A stretch of 5,164 nt of DNA from JAGDXZ01 sp049965975 (lineage in GTDB: Archaea; Micrarchaeota; Micrarchaeia; Micrarchaeales; CABMGC01). Made by a program: the position numbers and the translations under genes. The stretch covers positions 1-5,164 of the forward strand of contig JBMFVN010000047.1 in NCBI GenBank assembly GCA_049965975.1. The letters are read 5' to 3'. A model generated the notes under the pieces. The model worked only from the letters and a program-made list of their open reading frames with translations. It made no database searches and had not been told where the DNA came from. Below are positions 1-5,164 of the stretch, piece after piece (positions within the stretch are counted from its first letter, which is position 1; each line of letters begins with the position of its first letter).

Positions 1-72
1 CCGCAGGCCGGATTTGAACCAGCGACATCCCGGTCTTCAGCCGGGCGCTCTCCCTGGCTGAGCTACTGCGGC
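1..72 (-). tRNA. tRNA-Phe (anticodon GAA), last bases beyond window edge
   Basis: Read on the minus strand, this folds as a complete cloverleaf: acceptor GCCGCAG pairing with CTGCGG at the window edge, a D arm with GCTC/GAGC stem and a GG in its loop, an anticodon stem CCCGG/CCGGG enclosing loop CTGAAGA, a 5-nt variable loop, and a T arm GCTGG/CCGGC enclosing TTCAAAT. The anticodon GAA lies at positions 36-38, so it decodes the phenylalanine codons UUC and UUU. Counting from the 5' end at 72, 72 bases are visible; the last acceptor base and the discriminator fall outside the window, so I cannot say whether CCA is encoded. There is no intron at the usual 37/38 site. It is transcribed divergently from the helicase gene. 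Confidence 0.96.
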
Positions 73-97
73 ACAACGCATATATCTTTCGATAGCT

Positions 98-110
98 TAT
101 TTTAAATTTC
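98..110. promoter_or_regulatory. TATA-like element between tRNA-Phe and helicase, possibly bidirectional
   Basis: The AT-rich stretch TTATTTTAAATTTC contains the palindrome TTTAAA (101-106). Its centre lies about 31 bp from the tRNA 5' end at 72 and about 28 bp from the helicase ATG at 132. In archaea the TATA box centre usually sits near -27, so one element could place a start just upstream of the mature tRNA on the minus strand and a leaderless or nearly leaderless start for the helicase on the plus strand. A second AT-rich patch, CATATATC at 79-86, is a weaker alternative for the helicase only, and would give a leader of about 20 nt. The call is inferred from spacing and base composition. 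Confidence 0.5.
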
Positions 111-131
111 TTTTCATAATAGTTGCAGGTA

Positions 132-1694
132 ATGGATTTGGATTATACTGAAGCTGGCACTAGCGGCTGGCAAGAGCTTGGTGCTTATGCTTCTTTGATG
201 AATCTTGATGGCCTTGAATTCCGTAGCTACCAGTACAACATAATAAAGGCTATAATCGAGCACGGCAACACTCTGGTAGTGCTGCCAACCGGACTTGGCA
301 AGACCCTGATAGGTGCTGCACTCGCAGCGCGTGCAGTTTTCAATAACGAGCGTGCGCTGTTCATGGCTCCGACTAAGCCACTTACAGAGCAGCATCATGC
401 TGTTCTTTCGCAGCTGCTAAAGCTACCAAAAGAAGAGATCGCTTTGCTTACCGGCTCGATGAAGAAAACTGACAGGGAGAAGCTCGAGCAAAAGAGCAAG
501 GTTCTTGTAGCTACTCCTCAAACTATAGCCAACGACCTTCGCTCAGGCTCTTTTTCCCTTGTCGGTTTTGGTGTAGGAATTTTCGACGAGTGTCACCATG
601 CGGTCGGCAAGTATGCCTATACTTACATAGCGAACGAGCTTGCAGCAAGGGGCGTTCTAATAGTAGGCTTGACAGCTTCCCCAGGTAGCAAGCCCGAACG
701 CATAATGTCGCTTGTTAATGCTCTGAACATAAGGCACATAGAGTCAAGAACTTCCAGCGATCCCGATGTTGTTGCGTACGTGATGCCAAAGTACATACAC
801 ACAGTAGACGTAGAGCTTAGCGATACGATAAAAAGCATTGTTGCGCTTGTAAGGCCGGTTGCTGAAGAAAGCATGAAAAGCCTAAGGAGCATGGGCCTGC
901 TGAACTTCAAGAGCTTTGAATCAATTCCAAAGGGCAAGCTCATAGCACTGGGAGACGAAATAGGAAAGATAAGTGCAACGGGCTATAAATTTGGAGCATT
1001 CTTCAGCTACATAAAGCTTCTTCATGCTTCACATATTTATGACCTTGTCACTACAGAAGGCCTTTATCCTTTTATCGAGTACATTGACGCTTTGAATTCA
1101 AGGGAGCACAAGAGCAGGGCTGTTGAGAGCTTTGTAAACAACGCAAACATAAGAGAGGCACGCAGGCTTGCCTGGGAAGCCATAAGCAACGGTGAAGAGC
1201 ATCCAAAGGTAGGCATTCTGCTAAGCATAATGGGCAAGTACAAGAACAAGAGCGCCATCGTGTTTGCGCAGTACAGGACTACTGTCAAGATGCTTGTAGA
1301 GAAGCTGCAGCAGGCAGGCTTCACCGCACGCGCCTTTGTCGGCAAAAAAGAAGGCGTTACTCAGGAGCAGCAGAAGCAGGTAATACAGGATTTCCGCTCC
1401 GGCCTTTTCAACATTCTTGTGGCCAGCTCCATAGGCGAAGAAGGCCTGGACATACCAAGCGTAGACCTTGTTGTTTTTTATGAGCCTATTCCAAACGAAA
1501 TACGCAACATACAGAGAAGAGGCAGGACTGGCAGGTTCAGGGCAGGAGACGTGTTTGTGCTTGTCACAAGGAACACAAAAGACGAAGTTTACTTGTTCGT
1601 TTCAAGATCCAGGGAACGCAAGATAGCCTCGCTGCTTGAGAGCATTAATCATAAGCTGAGCTCTCGCAAGGAGAGCCAGACTACGCTGGCATAA
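132..1694 (+). CDS. Hef/FANCM-family DNA helicase, helicase-only form
   Basis: The product is a 520-residue superfamily 2 ATPase. Motifs, numbered from the ATG: FRSYQ Q-motif near 30-34, Walker A PTGLGKT at 52-58, APTKPL (Ia) at 79-84, ATPQT (Ib) at 127-131, DECH Walker B at 152-155, TAS (III) at 181-183, IVFAQYR (IV) at 376-382, GEEGLDIP (V) at 435-442 and QRRGRTGR (VI) at 461-468. About 130 mostly helical residues separate the two RecA domains, as in the Hef/Mph1/FANCM group, whose members bind and remodel branched DNA at stalled replication forks. Many euryarchaeal Hef proteins continue into an XPF-type nuclease and HhH domain; this one ends shortly after motif VI, so any cleavage would need a separate protein. 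The start is ATG 132; an in-frame TTG at 123 lies upstream of the predicted transcription start. There is no Shine-Dalgarno at usable spacing, in line with a leaderless message. The antiporter gene follows after 9 bp. Confidence 0.93.
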   Translation: MDLDYTEAGTSGWQELGAYASLMNLDGLEFRSYQYNIIKAIIEHGNTLVVLPTGLGKTLIGAALAARAVFNNERALFMAPTKPLTEQHHAVLSQLLKLPKEEIALLTGSMKKTDREKLEQKSKVLVATPQTIANDLRSGSFSLVGFGVGIFDECHHAVGKYAYTYIANELAARGVLIVGLTASPGSKPERIMSLVNALNIRHIESRTSSDPDVVAYVMPKYIHTVDVELSDTIKSIVALVRPVAEESMKSLRSMGLLNFKSFESIPKGKLIALGDEIGKISATGYKFGAFFSYIKLLHASHIYDLVTTEGLYPFIEYIDALNSREHKSRAVESFVNNANIREARRLAWEAISNGEEHPKVGILLSIMGKYKNKSAIVFAQYRTTVKMLVEKLQQAGFTARAFVGKKEGVTQEQQKQVIQDFRSGLFNILVASSIGEEGLDIPSVDLVVFYEPIPNEIRNIQRRGRTGRFRAGDVFVLVTRNTKDEVYLFVSRSRERKIASLLESINHKLSSRKESQTTLA

Positions 1695-1698
1695 GGTG
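1694..1698 (+). promoter_or_regulatory. Shine-Dalgarno site of the antiporter gene
   Basis: AGGTG begins on the last base of the helicase stop codon and sits 5 nt before ATG 1704. It matches the GGTG core of the archaeal anti-Shine-Dalgarno pairing. Its presence here, contrasted with the apparent lack of one before the helicase, fits an internal operon gene translated from a shared message. Confidence 0.7.
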
Positions 1699-1703
1699 TA
1701 AGC

Positions 1704-2966
1704 ATGATAAACGTCAACGTTCTTTTTGTGCTTCTTGCTGGAATAGTATTTCTGGGCTACATCCTCTCGGAGCTTTTCTATAAGCTTAAGATTGCAGGCG
1801 TATTGCCGCTTATGCTAATAGGCCTGCTTCTTGGGCCGGTGCTTCATGTAATAAACACATCTAGCAGCAGCACAGTTGTCAAGCTTGTGCCGTACATAAC
1901 AGCTCTTGCAGTGGCATTCATACTTTTTGATGTGGGCATGCGCATAAGGATAAGTGATCTTGACCTCGTCTATGCATCAAAGTTCACCTTCATGCTTTCA
2001 TTTGCCACCGGGCTCGTTCTAGGCTTTGCCATATTCATATCAACTCACATGAACGTGCTTCTTTCTTTTGCAGCAGGGTTCGGCCTTGCTGGGCCGAGCG
2101 TAGTGGTAATACCAGTAATACTCAGGTCGGCAAAGATAAACCAGAAGCTGAAAACAACGCTCAATTTCGAGAGCATAGTGGTAGATTCTGTAACGCTTAT
2201 TGTTCCTATCATACTGATAGAATTCCTTGTGCTCAAAAATGTGAGCCTGCATTCTATCGCATCAATGATAGAGGGCTTTTTCATAGGCTCTACAATTCTC
2301 GGAATCGTGTTCGCATTCTTCTGGGTGTTCCTTCTTAAGACTTTCAAGGAGCACAGCAAGGATTACAGTTGGATGCTTACAATAAGCATGGTCATTGCAA
2401 CTTATGGCGTTGCCCAGGCTGTTGGTGCAAACGGTGCCATGACCGTATTCATCTTTGGCCTGATGCTTGGCAACTTTCCTTATATGGGCAAATGGCTTGC
2501 CGAATATACCAAAGGTATTGAGGCCGTTTTCGAGCACGTGTCGCAGTATCAGAAAGAAATAACGTTCTTCGTAAGCACGTTCTTCTTTGTATACATAGGC
2601 CTTCTTTTCCGGATAAGCGTACAGGACTACCTGCTTCTGGCAGTTGCGTTGGGCTTGACCGTGCTAATCTACATTTTAAGGCTTCTCTTCCTGCCTTTGC
2701 TTGAAAAGCTGATAGAAGAAAAGGGCAAGGACAGCCCAGAGCGCATAGCAGCAAGGTATTCTGTTGCCCGTGGGCTTTCACCAATAATAGTTGCCACACT
2801 GCCAGCAGCCTTCGGCCTTTACACGCCTCCTGCGTTCATAGGAGTTCTGTTTTTGTCAGTACTTTTCACAAACATTGTGACTACTTTTGGCATGTATAAA
2901 TTTGCTGGCGCAGTTTCAAAGTCAGCAAGCTCAAGCCAAAAAGAACCTGCTAAGAAATCAGATTAG
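1704..2966 (+). CDS. Monovalent cation:proton antiporter, CPA superfamily (NhaP/KefB-like)
   Basis: The product is a 420-residue, very hydrophobic membrane protein with roughly 12-13 predicted transmembrane segments and a short polar C-terminal tail (about 403-420, rich in Ser and Lys). It resembles the Na+/H+ exchanger fold: a GLLLGP segment at 40-45, FILFDVGM at 72-79, AGPSVVVIPV at 129-138, ESIVVD at 156-161, a first core Arg at 326 and ARGLSP at 355-360. By recalled alignment to Methanocaldococcus NhaP1, Glu156 and Asp161 match the ion-binding Glu and Asp, while the Asn of the ND motif is Val160 and the Asp of the TDP motif is Gly130. Length is normal for the core transporter; there is no C-terminal TrkA-N domain, so no nucleotide gating is evident. 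It likely exchanges Na+ or K+ for H+ across the cytoplasmic membrane; the ion and direction cannot be told. It lies 9 bp after the helicase, probably in one operon, and converges on pyruvate kinase. Confidence 0.88.
   Translation: MINVNVLFVLLAGIVFLGYILSELFYKLKIAGVLPLMLIGLLLGPVLHVINTSSSSTVVKLVPYITALAVAFILFDVGMRIRISDLDLVYASKFTFMLSFATGLVLGFAIFISTHMNVLLSFAAGFGLAGPSVVVIPVILRSAKINQKLKTTLNFESIVVDSVTLIVPIILIEFLVLKNVSLHSIASMIEGFFIGSTILGIVFAFFWVFLLKTFKEHSKDYSWMLTISMVIATYGVAQAVGANGAMTVFIFGLMLGNFPYMGKWLAEYTKGIEAVFEHVSQYQKEITFFVSTFFFVYIGLLFRISVQDYLLLAVALGLTVLIYILRLLFLPLLEKLIEEKGKDSPERIAARYSVARGLSPIIVATLPAAFGLYTPPAFIGVLFLSVLFTNIVTTFGMYKFAGAVSKSASSSQKEPAKKSD
2936..2945 (-). terminator. Possible T-tract terminator for pyruvate kinase
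   Basis: On the minus strand, TTCTTTTTGG lies about 20 nt past the pyruvate kinase stop codon, inside the 3' end of the antiporter gene. Archaeal RNA polymerase can stop at oligo-T tracts in the non-template strand without a hairpin, and no strong hairpin precedes this one. With only five consecutive T residues it is a weak candidate. Confidence 0.25.
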
Positions 2967-4336
2967 TTTTTCTCTTTTGCGTTTCCAGCTTCTACATATT
3001 TGAGGGTATCTGTGCTGCCTGCTTTGTTGCTGCCGTATACTATTATGTACTTCTTTGCCCCTAAACTCTTTGCAATTTGCTCAACCCTTTCTAGCAACTC
3101 CTCGTGAGTCGTGTAATGAGTTATAGGCATGGCTTTAACTCCTTTGCAGATGCTGAGCCTTCTTAGCACAGACCTGCTTTCAGATAATGCTATTATCTCT
3201 GTATCCGGCCTTAGCATCGAAAGCCTTTTTGCAGTATTTCCGGTTCTTGTGGGTGCGAAGATGCCATCAAGTCCATATTTGTTGGCTATGTCTGTCGCTG
3301 CATATGCTATGTATTCCATCGTGCTCTTTATTTTTGGCAGAAACTCATTGTTTTTGATCTTTTCGGCATACCTTATTGTTTCTGCAAGTGTCATCGTTGC
3401 CTGCACCGGATATTTGCCTATCGCCGTTTCATCAGTAAGCAATATCGCGTCAGCACCCTCAGAAATGGCAGTCGCTATGTCATTGACCTCTGCCCTCGTA
3501 GGGATTTCGCTTTCCACCATGCTTGCTAATACCTGTGTTGCAACTATTGAAGGCTTGCCAAGCCGCCTTGCGGCTATGAGTATTCTTCTTTGCGCAAGAG
3601 GTATGCTTTCTAAGCTTACCTCAAAAGCAAGGTCGCCGCGCGCAGCCATAACAGCGTCTGCAGCATCTACTATTGCATCTATGTTGTCAAGCGCCTTTTT
3701 CCTCTCTATTTTTGCTATTATGGGCAAGTCGCCTGCATATTTCCTTAGCCTTTCAATGTTTTCAGGAGATTTTACAAAGGACTCTGCTACAAAGTCAAAG
3801 TCTGAATTTTTGCAGAATTTGGCAAAGCGAATGTCTTCTTTTGTAGGTGGTTCAGCGCTTATCTCTGACTCGTAGAAGTTTACCCCTTTTCTGCTGCTCA
3901 GATAGCCGTCGCTCAGCGCCTTGCAAACGAATGTGCCCTTGTATGCTTCCTTCACCTTGAATTTAAGCGCACCTTCGCCTATCGAGAATGTTTCGCCTTC
4001 CTTGAGTTCTTTTTCCAAATTCGCATAGTCTATTTTTATCGCATCGAGCTTGTCCCTTGGGCCTGAAAATTTTATCAGGTCGCCCTTCCTTACCTCTATG
4101 TCTGCCTTCAGTTCGCCAAGCCTTATTTTGGGCCCGGGAAGGTCGGCAAGTATACCTATTTCCTTGTCAGCGACTTTCGCCGCATGCCTTATCCTTTCAA
4201 CAATTTCCTTTGCCTGCTGTATTGTCGTGTGCGAGAAGTTTATCCTTATCGCATCAGCATGTTTTGCTAGCTCGTCCAATATGCTCTCATTTTCAGTTGC
4301 AGGGCCGTATGTCACTATTATTTTAGTCTTGTTCAT
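2963..4336 (-). CDS. pyk: Pyruvate kinase
   Basis: This 457-residue enzyme converts phosphoenolpyruvate and ADP to pyruvate and ATP, the last step of glycolysis, in the cytoplasm. The order is normal: A-domain barrel start (TKIIVTYGPAT 4-14; RINFSH 31-36), the DLPGPKIR segment at 65-72, a B-domain lid to about 165, the rest of the barrel with KIE at 209-211 (catalytic Lys209, Mg-binding Glu211), ARGDL at 232-236 (Mg-binding Asp235), ATQ at 266-268 and PTRAEV at 279-284, then a C domain from about 346. Length is typical. Departures from consensus include DLPGPKIRLG for DTKGPEIRTG, IGEG for VDDG at 119-122, TDETA for SGETA at 301-305 and ESFV for ASFV at 185-188. The start is ATG 4336, preceded after 3 nt by GGAG; an upstream in-frame TTG at 4363 would overlap the promoter element. 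Its stop overlaps that of the convergent antiporter gene. Confidence 0.96.
   Translation of the reverse strand: MNKTKIIVTYGPATENESILDELAKHADAIRINFSHTTIQQAKEIVERIRHAAKVADKEIGILADLPGPKIRLGELKADIEVRKGDLIKFSGPRDKLDAIKIDYANLEKELKEGETFSIGEGALKFKVKEAYKGTFVCKALSDGYLSSRKGVNFYESEISAEPPTKEDIRFAKFCKNSDFDFVAESFVKSPENIERLRKYAGDLPIIAKIERKKALDNIDAIVDAADAVMAARGDLAFEVSLESIPLAQRRILIAARRLGKPSIVATQVLASMVESEIPTRAEVNDIATAISEGADAILLTDETAIGKYPVQATMTLAETIRYAEKIKNNEFLPKIKSTMEYIAYAATDIANKYGLDGIFAPTRTGNTAKRLSMLRPDTEIIALSESRSVLRRLSICKGVKAMPITHYTTHEELLERVEQIAKSLGAKKYIIVYGSNKAGSTDTLKYVEAGNAKEKN
2967..2978 (+). terminator. Possible T-tract terminator for the helicase-antiporter operon
   Basis: TTTTTCTCTTTT follows immediately after the antiporter TAG stop on the plus strand, the form expected of an archaeal hairpin-independent terminator. 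The same bases, read on the minus strand, encode the final Lys-Glu-Lys-Asn of pyruvate kinase, so the tract may be dictated by coding instead. Position directly after the last gene of a plus-strand operon favours a real role. Confidence 0.4.
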
Positions 4337-4339
4337 GCG

Positions 4340-4343
4340 CTCC
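4340..4343 (-). promoter_or_regulatory. Weak Shine-Dalgarno-like GGAG before pyruvate kinase
   Basis: GGAG lies only 3 nt upstream of ATG 4336 on the minus strand, shorter than the usual spacing. It would fall at or next to the predicted 5' end of the message, so it may be incidental in a near-leaderless transcript. It supports ATG 4336 over the upstream TTG at 4363. Confidence 0.3.
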
Positions 4344-4363
4344 GGTTTAATTTTCGAACACAA

Positions 4364-4373
4364 CTTTTATTAG
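4364..4373. promoter_or_regulatory. TATA-like element between pyruvate kinase and the unknown gene, possibly bidirectional
   Basis: CTTTTATTAG (CTAATAAAAG on the minus strand) is centred at about 4368, some 32 bp from the pyruvate kinase ATG at 4336 and 33 bp from the ATG at 4402. With a TATA centre near -27 this predicts transcription starts only about 5-6 nt before each start codon. Other AT-rich patches, at 4346-4354 and 4381-4393, are too close to the start codon they would serve. The 65-bp region holds nothing else that I can identify. Confidence 0.5.
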
Positions 4374-4401
4374 CTTGTCCTTTAGAAAAATTTCAGATTC
4401 A

Positions 4402-5164
4402 ATGTCTGCACCGGCGAGCGTTGTCAAAGAAAATTCAAAAAGCGATCTGGCACGAGATCTGCAAAGTATGCTGACAAAAGAGCAGTCGTTGCTTTCTGAT
4501 CTCAAAGAGTACGCAAAATTGCTGCAGAAGTATAATACGCTAAAATCTTTGTGGAAGCAGTTCATATATTCGGAATTTTCTGTTGCGCTTATAGAAGATT
4601 TCAACGATATTGTAGAGTATGATCCGTCATACGCGTTTGTAGGCCGTGTGCCTATTGAAAAGTTCGTATCAAATACGCTAAAAGCCATGTCGCAGCCCGA
4701 GTTTATGGATATATTCATAGAAAGTATGTCTGGTATATTCGATCAGGAACATGCAACATTCGTAAAAAAAGAGATCGAAATGCTGTCGCGCTTGCTTAGA
4801 AAGCAGCATCTTATCTATTCGGAAAATCCTGAAATTTTCGGATTTTTAGGCACGGTAGTAGATATTGCAGAGTCTTTAGTGCTAGAAGAAGCCACAGGCA
4901 AAAGAAACAGCAAGGCGCGTTCCATATTTTTCTTTGCGCTGAAATATTCGCTGAGGTCAAAGGACGTGCACTTCGGCGAAAAATTGCTTGAGCTTTATTC
5001 TCTTGAAACAGAGCTTGCAAGTGCAATAAAAGAAAGCAATAAAAATGCCGATGCGAGAATTGCCAGCACCAGCCGCATTTCCAATCTGCTGCTTGATGAG
5101 GAAGCAGTCAATGACTATACTGATAATGGGATAAATTCCTGGAGTGACGTACTGAGAGGCATAG
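4402..5164 (+). CDS. Unrecognised helical protein, partial (open at window end)
   Basis: An uninterrupted frame runs from ATG 4402 to the end of the window: 254 complete codons plus one base, with no stop, so the C terminus is missing. The previous in-frame stop is TAA at 4348-4350; an in-frame TTG at 4375 is less likely given the TATA spacing. I do not recognise the product. It is hydrophilic and mainly helix-forming, starts MSAPASVVKENSKSDL, has leucine-rich heptad-like spacing over about residues 16-56 that may be a short coiled coil, has no cysteine in the visible part, and shows no signal peptide, membrane segment, Walker motif or zinc site. It is probably a soluble cytoplasmic protein. 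Lysine codons are 14 AAA to 6 AAG by hand count, against 8 to 27 in the helicase. A CDS is supported by frame length, start placement and sensible protein composition; function is unknown. Confidence 0.8.
   Translation, partial: MSAPASVVKENSKSDLARDLQSMLTKEQSLLSDLKEYAKLLQKYNTLKSLWKQFIYSEFSVALIEDFNDIVEYDPSYAFVGRVPIEKFVSNTLKAMSQPEFMDIFIESMSGIFDQEHATFVKKEIEMLSRLLRKQHLIYSENPEIFGFLGTVVDIAESLVLEEATGKRNSKARSIFFFALKYSLRSKDVHFGEKLLELYSLETELASAIKESNKNADARIASTSRISNLLLDEEAVNDYTDNGINSWSDVLRGI

Noticed and set aside
123..131. TTG at 123 as the helicase start
   Set aside because: It adds only three residues, has no ribosome binding site, and lies upstream of the transcription start predicted from the TTTAAA box. 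ATG 132 fits better.
114..398. A minus-strand frame of 94 codons over the start of the helicase
   Set aside because: It is antisense to helicase motif I and runs back into the divergent promoter; there is no start signal and the composition is improbable.
3129..3875. A 248-codon plus-strand open frame inside the pyruvate kinase gene
   Set aside because: It is fully antisense to a clear pyruvate kinase with catalytic motifs. Its Ser/Ala/Leu-rich translation is what the codon bias of the opposite strand would produce, and it has no promoter or ribosome binding site of its own.
4337..4363. TTG at 4363 as the pyruvate kinase start
   Set aside because: It would add nine residues not expected before the TKIIVTYGPAT start of the barrel, and it would begin next to the TATA-like element. 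ATG 4336 has a GGAG just upstream.
4050..4373. Two plus-strand frames of 107 and 89 codons running opposite the start of pyk
   Set aside because: Both are shadows of the pyk N-terminal coding region; they cover the conserved DLPGPKIR region in antisense and resemble no known protein.
4347..4718. A 123-codon minus-strand open frame upstream of pyruvate kinase
   Set aside because: It lies antisense to the long plus-strand frame from 4402, which has a better-placed start and runs at least 254 codons. Its translation has low-complexity Ser-rich composition and no family resemblance.
1..5164. CRISPR array, insertion sequence, integrase or attachment site next to the tRNA
   Set aside because: No spaced direct repeats, transposase or recombinase motifs were seen. 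The 3' end of the tRNA, where integration would occur, lies at the window edge, so attachment sites cannot be judged.

Overview
The window looks like a piece of a compact archaeal chromosome. The evidence is a Hef/FANCM-type superfamily 2 helicase of the archaeal kind, a tRNA-Phe with an archaeal-looking body, AT-rich TATA-like elements about 28-34 nt upstream of each divergent start with almost no room for a leader, a GGTG ribosome binding site inside an operon, and very tight gene packing. Base composition is moderate (estimated by eye at mid-40s % GC). The combination would suit a small-genome lineage such as a DPANN/Micrarchaeota-like archaeon, but that placement is a guess; nothing here proves it.

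Layout: (1) 1-72, minus strand, tRNA-Phe(GAA), cut by the window edge just before its last bases. (2) 73-131, a short divergent intergenic region with one near-symmetric TATA-like element serving the tRNA and/or the helicase. (3) 132-1694, plus strand, a helicase-only Hef/FANCM-like protein. (4) 1704-2966, plus strand, a cation:proton antiporter 9 bp downstream, probably in the same operon. (5) 2963-4336, minus strand, pyruvate kinase, convergent with the antiporter so that the two stop codons overlap within 4 bp. (6) 4337-4401, a second short divergent region with a single TATA-like element. (7) 4402 to the window end, plus strand, a long open reading frame of at least 254 codons still open at the edge; I do not recognise its product.

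The genes do not form one obvious pathway: replication-fork repair, ion homeostasis, glycolysis and an unknown. Three sequence-level points stand out. The pyruvate kinase carries Leu, Pro, Lys and Leu at the four positions that correspond to Thr113, Lys114, Glu117 and Thr120 of muscle pyruvate kinase, the pattern associated with K+-independent activity. The antiporter keeps the core Glu and Asp of its ion site but lacks the Asn of the ND motif and the Asp of the TDP motif. The right-hand unknown gene uses lysine codons very differently from the helicase. I see no CRISPR array, insertion sequence, integrase or phage module, and no clear sign of a new defence system.
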